A stretch of 64,000 nucleotides of DNA from Anaerolineales bacterium UBA2395 (GCA_002343775.1 DDSH01000009.1:1-64000), one strand, 5' to 3'; positions 41,001-50,870 are shown, counted from the stretch's first letter. Numbers and translations are program-made. Notes: generated by a model not told the origin, from the sequence alone.

Positions 41001-43262
41001 ATGAAAAAGGTATCCTATTTCTTTCTGCCTGTGTTGATTTTGGCACTACTTGGAAGTTGCGACTTTTTTTCAAATACAATTTCATATGAAAACTTGCAAG
41101 CAACAAATGACGCGCTAAAAATCCAACTGACAGTTCAATCTTCCATTTTGGCTACTCAAAATGCGCAAACGAACAAGGTCGTAGAACCCCCCTCAATGTC
41201 TTCTCCATCCGCGCAATCTATTACATCATCCCCAACGCCATACCCATTTGTTACGAACAACACGCCATTGCCGCCTCTTGCTCCCATAAGCAAGAACAAT
41301 ATTGACCACTTGGTCAAAGTTGCGGAACTAGGCACTGGAATACCCGTTTCAGCTTTCTGGTCTCCAGACGGCAAAGAGTTTGCGATTGTTACCGTTGCTG
41401 GCATATATAAATACGACGCAAAAACTTTCAAAGAAATCGCGTTTTTCAGATTGCCCATCGAGCGGTCATTCAACCGAATTGGCAACACACTTTTCTCACC
41501 AGACGGTCAATATATTGCATTGTCAACAGCATTTGACCAAGATCGCAGTAGAAAAAACGTCATAGACCTTTATAGTTCCCAAACTGGACAACTTATTTCC
41601 AGTTTTTTTGATGTCGATATACATGGCGGGCTAAATTCGAATTATATTGCTTTTTCTCCCAAGAATGATGTCATTGCAGTGTTGGAAAAAACAGAGGTTA
41701 GTGTTTGGGATTTGGACACCAAAAGCCTTGTTGCAAGATTAGAAACTGATTCCAGCGGTTACGGAGCCACAACTGGTATGCAATTTTCTCCCAACGGCGC
41801 AATGCTATCTGCAAGTATAAGATTAAATGACGGTGGTTTTACACTAATTACATGGGATGCATCCAATTGGAGTAAAATGTATGACTTGCGCTCCTTTGAT
41901 AATCCTTCATATTTCCGAAGTTATGTGGTTGGCCCATTTTCCTTTTCCCCTGATTCAAAATATATATTCCTGGATGTTCCTGCCATCGGGTTGACAATAA
42001 GAGACGCATTTACAGGGGAACATTTAGGATATATATCTACAGAAACGCAACTTGGAGCAGGCACAAGCATCGGGGATATAGACGTAAATTCAGCGGGAGA
42101 GATAGCAGTTTCAATTCAAGATGCTAATAACTATAGCCCCGATATCATCAAAGTGTGGTCAAGCACGGGCTCGCAAATAATGGAATTTAGGCTTGATGGC
42201 ATCGGTAATGACTTTACTATCCAATCCATTGATTTCTCGCCCGATGGCGAAAAGTTATTACTCCTTTCGAACGACACAACTATTAGAGTATTAGATGTTC
42301 GTACTAAAACAATAATCAGTTCTATTCAGTTTTACAATAGTTATACAGCATCTTTTTCCCCAAGCGAAAATCTATTACTGACACATCCAATATATTATTT
42401 ACATGGTGGAACATACAATAATTTATTTTGGGCATGGGATGTGGGACTTGGCAGCCCCATTCCAATCTATTTTGAAAATTTCACTGGAGTAGGAAAACTT
42501 GTTTACAGTCCTGATGGCTCATTAGCTGTCTCGTCCGACTTTCGATCAGACCCTGCCAATAATAACGAACTGTATGGATTATTCACCGTACAGGATCGCT
42601 CTACATTTACATTTCGTTGCGCTTTGCTGGGACCTGTGGGAAACAACCGCCTGCCAGATGATTACGGTTCGATAGAACCGGTTTTCTTCACAAACGACGG
42701 CAAATATGTGGTTGGCGGTACTTTTGTATATATTTATATATGGGAAACTAATTCATGTCGTTTAGTCAACACGCTCATTGACAACGAGAAATGGGGTGGT
42801 GATAGATCAAATTTCGTGAACTCCATCGCGTACTCGCCAGATGGTCAATGGCTTGCTTCAAGTCATGTCGATGGTTCATTAAAAATTTGGTCTTTGCCAG
42901 ATGGAGTACTCTACGGTTCTTTTCTTAACTATCCCGAACAAGTTCATAACAAATTGTTGTTTTTGCCAGACGGGCGACTCCTCAGTTCTTTGGGGAGTAT
43001 TTGGTCGGTTCCAGAGGGAACAAAGATTGGCGAAGATCCAAATTTCTCGGGCTACCCACATACGATTTCCAATAATGGGAAATACTTGGCTACTAGTTAT
43101 AATGACGAAGTGAGAATCGTCGAAGTTGATACCGGGGAAATTGTGTTTAGGAGAACAATGTATTCATTACTGCATGACCCCGAAATTGCATTTTCCCCCG
43201 ATATGACCATGTTCATAATTAACCAAACAGGAATCATTGAAATTTGGGGCGAACCAAAATAA
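41001..43262 (+). CDS. Lipoprotein with WD40-like beta-propeller repeats
   Basis: The 753-residue protein begins with a lipoprotein signal (ILALLGSC, cysteine about residue 20) and a Ser/Pro-rich linker. About ten WD40-like repeats follow, marked by FSPDGQYIALS, FSPNGAMLSAS, FSPDSKYIFLDV, YSPDGQWLASSHVDGSLKIW and similar. It is expected on the outer face of the membrane as a binding scaffold. GGGAGG precedes the ATG by 5 bases. It is the only gene between attC-like repeats 2 and 3. Base use is more A/T-rich than the neighbouring secretion genes. Confidence 0.88.
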   Translation: MKKVSYFFLPVLILALLGSCDFFSNTISYENLQATNDALKIQLTVQSSILATQNAQTNKVVEPPSMSSPSAQSITSSPTPYPFVTNNTPLPPLAPISKNNIDHLVKVAELGTGIPVSAFWSPDGKEFAIVTVAGIYKYDAKTFKEIAFFRLPIERSFNRIGNTLFSPDGQYIALSTAFDQDRSRKNVIDLYSSQTGQLISSFFDVDIHGGLNSNYIAFSPKNDVIAVLEKTEVSVWDLDTKSLVARLETDSSGYGATTGMQFSPNGAMLSASIRLNDGGFTLITWDASNWSKMYDLRSFDNPSYFRSYVVGPFSFSPDSKYIFLDVPAIGLTIRDAFTGEHLGYISTETQLGAGTSIGDIDVNSAGEIAVSIQDANNYSPDIIKVWSSTGSQIMEFRLDGIGNDFTIQSIDFSPDGEKLLLLSNDTTIRVLDVRTKTIISSIQFYNSYTASFSPSENLLLTHPIYYLHGGTYNNLFWAWDVGLGSPIPIYFENFTGVGKLVYSPDGSLAVSSDFRSDPANNNELYGLFTVQDRSTFTFRCALLGPVGNNRLPDDYGSIEPVFFTNDGKYVVGGTFVYIYIWETNSCRLVNTLIDNEKWGGDRSNFVNSIAYSPDGQWLASSHVDGSLKIWSLPDGVLYGSFLNYPEQVHNKLLFLPDGRLLSSLGSIWSVPEGTKIGEDPNFSGYPHTISNNGKYLATSYNDEVRIVEVDTGEIVFRRTMYSLLHDPEIAFSPDMTMFIINQTGIIEIWGEPK

Positions 43263-43283
43263 AGAAATTATGCGCGATCATGC

Positions 43284-43560
43284 GCCCAACAAAGCATATG
43301 CCCCGTCTTCGCTTCGCTACATAGGGCGAACTGCCTGACGCAGGGAATGGCAAGCGCATAGTCGCTTGCTCTGGGCGATCCCAGTCCAAATGAACGAACG
43401 GCGCTCGCTGAAGGCTCGCTCGCCCAATCTGCGTACATCCCAAGAAGTATTCTATGCTTTATCATTATTCCCTGTTCTGCTCCGCTTTCCCCGCCCTAGC
43501 GCAGGCTTGTGCCACAAAGTGGTATATCTTCTACCAGGACGATGGAGCAAACCGTTGGGC
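43284..43560 (+). repeat. attC-like repeat 3 (best core boxes)
   Basis: Perfect core pair: GCCCAAC (43284-43290) and GTTGGGC (43554-43560), extended to CGCCCAAC/GTTGGGCG, in the usual context CAACAAAGC ... GCAAACCGTTGGGCGGC. It is 277 bases long, lying 22 bases after the WD40 gene stop. Confidence 0.7.
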
Positions 43561-43616
43561 GGCTGGCTTGCATTCAAATAGGCTGTTAATTACTTGTAAG
43601 GAGATAAAAACGAAAA

Positions 43617-44648
43617 ATGAAACCATCCATTCCCTCCGCGATGCACGCAATTCAATTGGACGAACCAAACGGTAAATTGACCTGGCGCGAAATTCCAGTA
43701 CCACGTCCGAAGGCGGGACAGGTTCTCATTCGAATGTCAGCCGCGTCGATCAATCCATCTGATCTTGGATCACTGTCTGGTGTGAGTTATGGCAAACAAC
43801 GTCAATTTCCGTTTACACCAGGGTTGGAAGGTAGCGGCACTGTCGTAGAAGCAGGCGAGGGATTTATGCCGCGCATGTTATATGGACGACGTGTTGCTTG
43901 CTCGGCGTCATTGGCTGGCGATGGAACGTGGGCGGAATACATGGTCACTTCGGCGCAATACTGCATTCCACTTAATGGCAATGTGAGTTTCGAACAAGGG
44001 ACTATGCTGATTGTGAATCCGCTGACTGCCGTCGCGATATTCGAGATTGCAAAGCGCGGCAGGCACCGCGCGATTGTCAATACCGCCGCAGCAAGCGCAT
44101 TAGGTGGGATGATCCTGCGGTTGGGCAAACGAAACAGGGTTCCGACCATTCATGTTGTGCGGCGTCAGGCGCAAGTGGATCACGTTCGCAGTCTTGGCGG
44201 GGAATATATTTTGAACAGCAGCGACGCGGATTTTGCCGAGCAGCTAAAAACACTGACACACAAATTACAAGCCACTCTGATTCTGGATGCAATCAGCGGT
44301 AGTATGACAAAGCACCTCGCCGAAGCCGCGCCGTATGGCAGCAGGATACTATTGTATTCGCGGATGTCAGGTGAAGACAGCGTCATTGATGCAGTGACTG
44401 CCCTGAGCAAGAATTTACATTTCGAAGGCTGGTTCCTGCCCAATTGGCTGCGGACCAAGAACCTCATCCAGTCCCTGCAACTTTCACGGCAAGCTCAATC
44501 CCTTTTAGGGAGTGCCCTGCAATCCCCCATTCATAAACGCTTTCCAATGGCGAGCGCGCAAGAGGCGCTTGAAACGTACGTTAAAGATATGAGCGCTGGA
44601 AAAATCATATTGGTGGCAAACCCGCAAGAAGTCATGCTCAATGGTTGA
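43617..44648 (+). CDS. Zinc-independent MDR-family NADPH oxidoreductase (quinone-oxidoreductase-like)
   Basis: The 343-residue protein fits the medium-chain dehydrogenase/reductase fold: GQVLIRMSAASINPSDL, FTPGLEGSGTVVEAG, the substrate-binding GTWAEYMVTSAQYCIPL, and a Rossmann part (RAIVNTAAASALGGMILRLG). The catalytic zinc ligands are not evident, so quinone or enal reduction with NADPH is likely. AAGGAG lies about 12 bases before the ATG, slightly far. It is the single gene between attC-like repeats 3 and 4. The substrate cannot be told. Confidence 0.85.
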   Translation: MKPSIPSAMHAIQLDEPNGKLTWREIPVPRPKAGQVLIRMSAASINPSDLGSLSGVSYGKQRQFPFTPGLEGSGTVVEAGEGFMPRMLYGRRVACSASLAGDGTWAEYMVTSAQYCIPLNGNVSFEQGTMLIVNPLTAVAIFEIAKRGRHRAIVNTAAASALGGMILRLGKRNRVPTIHVVRRQAQVDHVRSLGGEYILNSSDADFAEQLKTLTHKLQATLILDAISGSMTKHLAEAAPYGSRILLYSRMSGEDSVIDAVTALSKNLHFEGWFLPNWLRTKNLIQSLQLSRQAQSLLGSALQSPIHKRFPMASAQEALETYVKDMSAGKIILVANPQEVMLNG

Positions 44649-44687
44649 AACAAACCTATGACATCAATGTCTACTTCAAAAAAATGC

Positions 44688-44856
44688 CCCCAACAAAGAA
44701 TGCATAACTGATGTGTGGGACCGCCCTTCGGGCGTGCGGCAAGTGCGAGCATTTTCCGGCTTCGAGTTTTTTTCTGCTCCCAAGCAGAACCCACATCCGC
44801 CCACACGCAGGTATCCCACTCGCTCCGCTCGGGGACGATGGCGCAAACCGTTAGCC
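44688..44856 (+). repeat. attC-like repeat 4
   Basis: Begins CCCCAACAAAG (44688) and ends CCGTTAGCC (44850-44856), with the inner GCAGGTATCCCACTCGCTCC found also in repeat 1. It precedes the decayed membrane gene. The right core box deviates from GTTRRRY, so it may be inactive. Confidence 0.55.
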
Positions 44857-44893
44857 CATTCCTTCCAAAGAAAAAGTGTTGTATTATGTAAAC

Positions 44894-45227
44894 ATGAAAA
44901 CGGTATTGGATTTCGAATCGTTTCGTAAATCATCCATTATCAGTGGCTTTTTACTAATTATTGTTATTGGTTTGCTTGATTTTGCAACAGGCTATGAATA
45001 TGCGTTTTCAGTGTTTTATATATTCCCTATCGCTTTAGTTCCTTGGCATTCAACTCCTAAAATAAGTTTTTTGCTTGCGTTATCTGTGCAATTGTATGGT
45101 TTTGGGCTGATAAAAGTGTAGGACGTTCGTACTCTTTTTTTTGATTCCTTATTGGAATACTTTAAGTAGGTTTTTCTATTTTGTTATTATTGCCTATCCT
45201 TTGTCCGCTCTAAAAAGTGCATTGCCG
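44894..45227 (+). pseudogene. Frameshifted membrane sensor gene (MASE-like N-terminus of a GGDEF protein)
   Basis: Starting at MKTVLDFESFRK, three hydrophobic segments (IIVIGLLDFATGYEYAFSVF, YIFPIALVPW) resemble the membrane module that precedes diguanylate cyclases. The frame ends at a stop (45119-45121) and the sense continues in other frames with LIPYWNTLSRFFYFVIIAYP and LSALKSAL. No catalytic part follows, because gene-A' starts at 45273. It is a broken end-cassette. Confidence 0.55.
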
Positions 45228-45272
45228 CCTTTGGCGGCGTGCGCACTATCCCGATCAGGTACACAAACTTAT

Positions 45273-45449
45273 CTTCCCTTTGTGCGGCGAACCGTATTGG
45301 AATTTGTACTACCAGGCGATGAGGGGGTCGCCTGGTGGGAGGGATTGGCGGGATTGTGTGCCGGCTTTGGATTACGGATTCGGTATCTGGATCGGAATGC
45401 AATTGAGGGCTTGACCCGTTGGGTGCTGAACCCCAATTTGGAATATTAA
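45273..45449 (+). pseudogene. A': 3'-end fragment of gene A
   Basis: Repeats the last 174 bases of gene A (38664-38837), about 94% identical by eye, and keeps the frame FVRRTVLEFVLPGDEGVAWW to NPNLEY, then stop. The 5' half is absent: the sequence left of 45273 is unrelated. It marks one edge of the MerR/aldo-keto/DnaE block. Confidence 0.9.
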
Positions 45450-45510
45450 AACAGGACTTGACTTGGAGTGTGCTCCAGGCTTTAGAATGGTCCAATATAC
45501 AGGAAACCTT

Positions 45511-45924
45511 ATGGACCAAAATCAGTCACGGACGTATACGATCCAGGAAGCTGCAGAGGAAATGCAGATCAGCGCAGATACCCTGCGCTATTATGAAAAA
45601 ATCGGGTTGCTGCACCCCATTCCAAGGGATCAAAATGGTAGGCGGATGTATGGAGAGCCGGATCTCGGATGGATCTATTGGTTGAAGTTGCTGCGCGACA
45701 GCGGCATGCCCATTAGGACCATGAAGGATTATGTCAACCTGACGCGGTCGGGTGACGATGATGACACCATTCAGGCACGCTGCGCCATCCTGGAGGAACA
45801 CCGCAACCAGCTTCGCGGGAAAATTGCCCATTTGAAGGACTGCCTTGACAAGATCACCAAAAAAGTGGAGTTCTATCAGGGCTACCGGATGAGACCAGGC
45901 AGGCGTGCATCAAAAAAACGATGA
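45511..45924 (+). CDS. MerR-family regulator
   Basis: The 137-residue protein has the MerR winged helix (YTIQEAAEEMQISADTLRYYEKIGLL), the second wing RRMYGEPDLGWIYWLKLLRDSG and a C-terminal coiled coil (about 90-125, IQARCAILEEHRNQLRGKI). It lacks the Cys cluster of metal sensors. An AGGAAA-like site precedes ATG 45511. The aldo-keto reductase gene follows after 16 bases in the same orientation, so it likely controls that gene in response to an aldehyde or another small effector, the usual pairing for such regulators. Confidence 0.9.
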   Translation: MDQNQSRTYTIQEAAEEMQISADTLRYYEKIGLLHPIPRDQNGRRMYGEPDLGWIYWLKLLRDSGMPIRTMKDYVNLTRSGDDDDTIQARCAILEEHRNQLRGKIAHLKDCLDKITKKVEFYQGYRMRPGRRASKKR

Positions 45925-45940
45925 CCAAAGGAACCTTACG

Positions 45941-46990
45941 ATGGACTTCATGTCACTGGGCCGCACAGGCGTAAAAGTAAGCCGGCTTTGTCTTGGATGC
46001 ATGAACTTTGGCGGACGCACCCGGGAGGATGAAGCCTTGGCGATCATCCAAACCGCCCTGCATGCCGGGATCAACTTTCTGGATACCGCCAATGTGTACG
46101 GTCACGACCCTGAGGATTTCAAGATCGGGCGCGGGCGAAGTGAAGAGATCGTGGGCCGGGCATTGAAATTGAGCGGGCTGAGATCGAAAACCGTTCTGGC
46201 CACAAAAGCCCATTTTCCCATGTCGGATGACGTCAATGACCAGGGAAGCAGCAGGCGGCATCTGATCGAGCAGTGTGAAGCCTCGCTCAAGCGGCTTCAG
46301 ACGGATTATGTTGACCTGTTCCAGTTGCATCACCCATCCAACGATATTCCCATCGACGAAACCCTGCGGGCACTGGATGATCTGGTTCGCGCAGGGAAAG
46401 TGCGCTATATCGGAACAAGTTCCTTTGCCGCCTGGCAGATCATGGAGTCGCTGTGGGCATCCCGGGAATATGGGTTGAATCGTTTCGTTTGCGAACAGCC
46501 TGCCTACAACCTCCTGGATCGAAGGGTTGAGCGTGAATTGCTGCCAATGGCGCAAACATACGACATTGCGGTCATCCCCTGGTCGCCAACCGCCGGTGGA
46601 TTTCTCACGGGCAAGTACACGCGCGATCGACAGGTTCCTTCCGGTTCGCGCTATGATGTGTTCTGGAAGGGGTTGGAGGAGCGCCACTTTTCAGAGGCGG
46701 CGTTTCAGGTGGTCGATATGCTGGCCGAACTGAGCGCAGAAAAGGGCTGTACACCGTATCAACTCGCGCTAGCCTGGTGCGTGCAACAGCCGGGTATTAC
46801 AAGTGCCATCATCGGTCCCCGTACAAAGGAGCATGTGACCGATTCCCTGCCCGCCCTGATGCTCACACTGAGTCGCGGGGATCTGGACAAAATCGACTCT
46901 GCTGCTCCCCCTGGTCGGGCCATCGTCCCGTACTACGGGCATGACGGCATGGCATGGGTCCCGTGGGGTCCGCACCAAACCCGCTGGTAA
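45941..46990 (+). CDS. Aldo/keto reductase
   Basis: The 349-residue NADPH-dependent enzyme shows the AKR pattern: FLDTANVYG (catalytic Asp/Tyr), VLATKAHF (Lys), DLFQLHHPSNDIP (His), and IGTSSFAAWQI, then a C-terminal SAIIGPRTKEHV cofactor-binding segment. It would reduce aldehydes or ketones in the cytoplasm. AAGGAA is 9 bases before ATG 45941. It follows the MerR gene by 16 bases and is followed by a small membrane protein gene after 17 bases, so the three look like one operon. The physiological substrate is not known. Confidence 0.92.
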   Translation: MDFMSLGRTGVKVSRLCLGCMNFGGRTREDEALAIIQTALHAGINFLDTANVYGHDPEDFKIGRGRSEEIVGRALKLSGLRSKTVLATKAHFPMSDDVNDQGSSRRHLIEQCEASLKRLQTDYVDLFQLHHPSNDIPIDETLRALDDLVRAGKVRYIGTSSFAAWQIMESLWASREYGLNRFVCEQPAYNLLDRRVERELLPMAQTYDIAVIPWSPTAGGFLTGKYTRDRQVPSGSRYDVFWKGLEERHFSEAAFQVVDMLAELSAEKGCTPYQLALAWCVQQPGITSAIIGPRTKEHVTDSLPALMLTLSRGDLDKIDSAAPPGRAIVPYYGHDGMAWVPWGPHQTRW

Positions 46991-47007
46991 ATGGGAAGGC
47001 GTTGTTC

Positions 47008-47436
47008 ATGGAGACACAACCGGCAAGGTTGACGGTTGGATATCTATTACTCCTGATGATGTTCTTATGCTCGACCTTGTTTCATTTTTTCGATCTGCTC
47101 CAAAAACTGTCCATTTTGCATTCGTACACGCTTCCGCTTTCGGGTTGGGCGGTGATGGGAGTGCTTTTCGGGGGATTTGTGTACTGGTACAAGATGTCCG
47201 CCATGATCGGACTGCCGGCATACCGCCGCAATTACATAACAGGGGCAATGACTTCGCTGTCCCTCTTTCTTCCCCCGTTGGTCTTATTGTCGTTATTTCA
47301 ATTTTTTCTGTATCCATCCCCGCATCCACTCTGGTTCGTCTTTGATCTTGCCGAGGATCTATTATTTACTGCCCTGCCATTCGGCGTCACGCTGGGTAGT
47401 GTCGCATCAAGAACGGTGCCAGATCCGATTTCGTGA
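47008..47436 (+). CDS. Four-segment small membrane protein
   Basis: The 142-residue protein has four likely membrane helices (LLLLMMFLCSTLFHFF, GWAVMGVLFGGFVYWY, MTSLSLFLPPLVLLSLFQ, LFTALPFGVTLGSV). No family recognised. An AAGG sequence precedes the ATG at 47008 by about 9 bases. It is probably the last gene of the MerR/aldo-keto unit. It converges with the dnaE-type gene; the 59-base gap has no clear terminator. Confidence 0.65.
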   Translation: METQPARLTVGYLLLLMMFLCSTLFHFFDLLQKLSILHSYTLPLSGWAVMGVLFGGFVYWYKMSAMIGLPAYRRNYITGAMTSLSLFLPPLVLLSLFQFFLYPSPHPLWFVFDLAEDLLFTALPFGVTLGSVASRTVPDPIS

Positions 47437-47495
47437 AAGGGTTTGCCGACCCAACCTTCGAACAACAGGGCGGTCTTGACTCTCGCCCGTTGCCA

Positions 47496-50492
47496 TCATA
47501 TCGCCATCACCCTTTCCGCCCGCAAATACGGCTCCCCGCGTTCCCTGTCCATCTCCATCACCCCTGTGATCAGCAGGGGCGGGTTTGCATCAAGAAAGGG
47601 TTTTGCGACCCGGTACACATCCGGAAACAGAATGACGTCCAATGTCCCCTGCAGGTCTTCGATGGTCAGGAAGAGCATCATATCGCCCCTGGCGGTGCGA
47701 CTGCGGCGCGAAGTCTGACGCACGCCGGCAACCGTCACGCGCCGGCTGATCATTTGCACAGCATCTATCGAGGAAATCGCTCCGGTGATCTTCTCCTGCA
47801 CCAATTCCAGCGGATGGGCTTCCAGGCTGGCGCCGAGGATCTCCAACTGGGCATCCACTTTTTGATGCAGGGCCCAATCCTCTTCACTTGTATCCGACCA
47901 GGCAAACAGACTCATCTGATCACGTTGCCAGCCGCCGGTTTGTATTCGGCTCAGAATGGCGGGAATATTTCCAAAGCCTTCCAATGCCCCGATCTTCGCC
48001 AGGTGTTCTGCTTCCTGAATACGTGGGTCCACACGCGAAAGGAAATCATCCAGAGAAGTGAATGGTGCAAATTGAATGATTCGTCCGATACTACGCTGTG
48101 TCAATTCTTTGACCTGACCCAGCCCCATAAAGAGCGCGCGATTTTCGGTGTCCATCATTCTTTGCACAGAGAACTGATGGCGCGAATAATTCACATGCGG
48201 GGGGCGGACTTTCAAGCCCAGGCGTCTGGCTTCACTCAGGTACACGCGCTGACTGTAATACCCGCCCCAATTGGCAAGCACAGCCGCCATGAACTCTGCC
48301 GGGAAATATTGCTTGCACCAGGCGGACCGCCAGCCGATCCTGGCATACGAAGCGGCATGCGCCTTGGGAAAGCCATAGCCGGCGAAGGCTGCCATCATTT
48401 CCCAGATCCGTTCGCCGGTCTCGATGGGGATGTTACTTCGAGCCTGCACTTCTGACACGAACTTTCTTTGCAACTCCTGCATTCTCTTGCCCGGATCAAA
48501 ATGGCTCATCGCCCGCCGCAGCAGGTCGGCTTCGGCCAGACTGAAGCCTGCCAGTTCATTGGCGATGCGCAGGACCTGTTCCTGATACAGGATGACCCCG
48601 AAGGTTTCTCCCAACAAAGGCGCAAGTGCTGGATGAAGATGGTGGACTGGTTCCTCGCCCTTGAAGCGGCGCACAAAGACATCTTTGAGTCCACCGGTCA
48701 AGGGACCGGGGCGATACAGCGCCAATGCCGCCATGATGTCATCCTCCGTGCGGGCATGGATCTCACGCAAGGTCGCGCGCATCCCCGGACTTTCGATCTG
48801 GAAGCAGCCAATGGTCTCGCCCTTCTCAATGCGATTGGAGGTGGCTTCATCGGTGGAGGGCGTAGAGTCCAGGACTGCTAGAGGTGTTTCGTATTGTTCG
48901 GGTTTCCTTTGTCGCACGAACTCCGCCACGTCGCCGATGACGGTCAAACCACGAATGCCCAATAGATCGATCTTCACCAAGCCCAAGGCTTCCACAGAAT
49001 CGAGATCGAGTTGGGTGATCACGACACCTTTGCCGCCCGAGTTCATGACCGGCACAAGATCTGTCAGTGCTCCCGGTGCGACGATCACGCCGCCGGGATG
49101 CATGGAAAGATGGCGCGGCAATTTCAGGATGGCTTCGGCATCATCGAAGATGGATTGATAGGAGGGATAGGCTGTTCGTAGTTCTGCAAAGGGAGAGGGG
49201 ACATCTTCTCCATCCTCGGAGTCTTCGAAGCGCGCCCACCAGGCATGCGGCAATTGATTGGCAAGTTCACGCACCTTCGCAGGTTCCAATCCATATGCCT
49301 TGGCAACATCTGCAAGTGCCGAGCGCGGACGATAGCGGTTGATCGTCCCCACCATCGCCACCTTGTCGGCACCGTAAGTATCGAAGACATGTTGGATGAC
49401 CGAATCTCTGCGGCGCGAACACAGGTCGGTATCAATGTCCGGAGGGGTGACACGTGCTGGATTGAGAAAACGCTCAAAATACAAATTGAGGCGCAAGGGA
49501 TCGGGACTGGTAATGCCCAGACAATGTGCAACCAGTGAAGAGGCAGCCGATCCACGGGAGGAATAAGGCACTCCTGTTTCCCGTGCAAAGTTCAGGATGT
49601 CCTCGACGATCAGGAAGATCGGCTCAAATCCCATGCGTGAGATCACTTCGAGTTCATGATCGAGCCGTGACCGGATCTGCGGTGTGATCTCACCATAGAT
49701 TTCTATGGCTCCAGCTGTGGCTTTATCGCGCAAATGCTGCATTGCAGTTACGCCTTCCGGTAATGGAAGGATCGGCATTTGGGGTTTGCCAAGCGGCAGA
49801 TCAAAACGACAACGCTCGGCGATTTCGATTGTGGCATGTAGCGCTTCGGGAAATTCCTTGAAGCGCTCTTCGATGATCTGCGGCGGCATGAACCAGGCAT
49901 CTGCCGGGGCAAGCGCATGTTGAGGAATGTTTGTAACCATTTGATTGAGTCGAATGGCTGCCAGTGTTTTTTGTAACCGGGCTTGTTCCGGGGTTTGGTA
50001 ATAGACCGGATGCGCAATTACGGTCGGCAATCCAAGTTTGCGCGCCTGCGCGGATAATTTGCCGGCGCTGGACACATTTCGCAAGGGGATATACAGGCGA
50101 CCTGTAAATCCATCCTGTAATTCCTGTGGATTTTCACATAAGGCAATCAGGTCTTTGGAATATTGAAAAAGCGTTTCCAACGAACAAGGGGCATCAGGAT
50201 CATCGCGCAGAGCCAGAACACTGCTCAGCCGACAGAGATTGGACCAGCCTTCGGTGCTGGTTGCCAGCAATTGAAGCGGTCCCTGTTCCAGATCGATCTC
50301 CAGTCCGATGACTGGTTGAATGCCAGCTTCTTTGCAGGCTTTGACAAATTCAACCGCACCGGTCAGCAAATGGTGATCGGTTAAGCCAAGTGCGGACATG
50401 CCGCAGGCTTGTGCTGCCTGAACCAAGTCAGTCGGGGACATCAAGCCTTCCTGCAGGGAAAAGGCGGAGTGGGTCGTGAGGTGAACGTACAT
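47496..50492 (-). CDS. DnaE-type DNA polymerase III alpha subunit (ImuC/DnaE2-like)
   Basis: The 998-residue polymerase has an N-terminal PHP domain (HLTTHSAFSLQEG, GLTDHHLLTG), the palm with PPDIDTDLCSRRRDSV (catalytic Asp residues about 350) and LVKIDLLGI, and a C-terminal OB-fold (VTVAGVRQTSRRSRT, LTIEDLQGTLDVI). Length and order fit the short DnaE2/ImuC group, which makes translesion errors with ImuB; no ImuA or ImuB gene lies nearby. It is the only gene on the minus strand between 39 and 57 kb. The start at 50492 has no clear ribosome site. A role in element replication with the DnaN-like clamp at 10.3 kb is possible. Confidence 0.9.
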   Translation of the reverse strand: MYVHLTTHSAFSLQEGLMSPTDLVQAAQACGMSALGLTDHHLLTGAVEFVKACKEAGIQPVIGLEIDLEQGPLQLLATSTEGWSNLCRLSSVLALRDDPDAPCSLETLFQYSKDLIALCENPQELQDGFTGRLYIPLRNVSSAGKLSAQARKLGLPTVIAHPVYYQTPEQARLQKTLAAIRLNQMVTNIPQHALAPADAWFMPPQIIEERFKEFPEALHATIEIAERCRFDLPLGKPQMPILPLPEGVTAMQHLRDKATAGAIEIYGEITPQIRSRLDHELEVISRMGFEPIFLIVEDILNFARETGVPYSSRGSAASSLVAHCLGITSPDPLRLNLYFERFLNPARVTPPDIDTDLCSRRRDSVIQHVFDTYGADKVAMVGTINRYRPRSALADVAKAYGLEPAKVRELANQLPHAWWARFEDSEDGEDVPSPFAELRTAYPSYQSIFDDAEAILKLPRHLSMHPGGVIVAPGALTDLVPVMNSGGKGVVITQLDLDSVEALGLVKIDLLGIRGLTVIGDVAEFVRQRKPEQYETPLAVLDSTPSTDEATSNRIEKGETIGCFQIESPGMRATLREIHARTEDDIMAALALYRPGPLTGGLKDVFVRRFKGEEPVHHLHPALAPLLGETFGVILYQEQVLRIANELAGFSLAEADLLRRAMSHFDPGKRMQELQRKFVSEVQARSNIPIETGERIWEMMAAFAGYGFPKAHAASYARIGWRSAWCKQYFPAEFMAAVLANWGGYYSQRVYLSEARRLGLKVRPPHVNYSRHQFSVQRMMDTENRALFMGLGQVKELTQRSIGRIIQFAPFTSLDDFLSRVDPRIQEAEHLAKIGALEGFGNIPAILSRIQTGGWQRDQMSLFAWSDTSEEDWALHQKVDAQLEILGASLEAHPLELVQEKITGAISSIDAVQMISRRVTVAGVRQTSRRSRTARGDMMLFLTIEDLQGTLDVILFPDVYRVAKPFLDANPPLLITGVMEMDRERGEPYLRAERVMAI

Positions 50493-50751
50493 AAGGGCAA
50501 TTGTAAACTCGAAGGGGAAATGCGCCCAATCACTACAAATTGTTCTCGCTGGCAATGAATCCTTACGCCGCATAATCTCATTATGGAATAAAAATCATTG
50601 GCAGGTCTTCTGGAGCGTAGAACGTATTTCCATGCCAGGTACATGACATGGCTCGGAAATTCACATACCATATGAACTAGAAATAAGGATAAAACTAATT
50701 TACAGGCGAAAATTGCAGAAAAGCCAGTATTTGGAAGCCATCCTTGCCTGG

Positions 50752-50870
50752 ACCTCAAGAATTATTTGCTGCCTCCATCGCCTCCAAAGCCGTGGAGGTG
50801 TTGGAAGACCATCTGCTCTTTCCGGGCGGCTGTATATTACCGCTTTCTGCCCGTGGCACGGGTGTACCCA
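50752..50870 (+). pseudogene. B': 5'-end fragment of gene B
   Basis: Matches 55492-55610 over about 119 bases, roughly 86% by eye, starting at the fourth codon of gene B (CCTCAAGAA...) and ending at GGTGTACCC. It lacks both the start codon and the rest of the ATPase. It marks the right edge of the A'-cargo-B' block. Confidence 0.88.

Noticed and set aside
50697..50712. Possible third copy of the 34-bp repeat (TACAGGCGAA)
   Set aside because: Only about 10 bases match; too short to count as a repeat copy.
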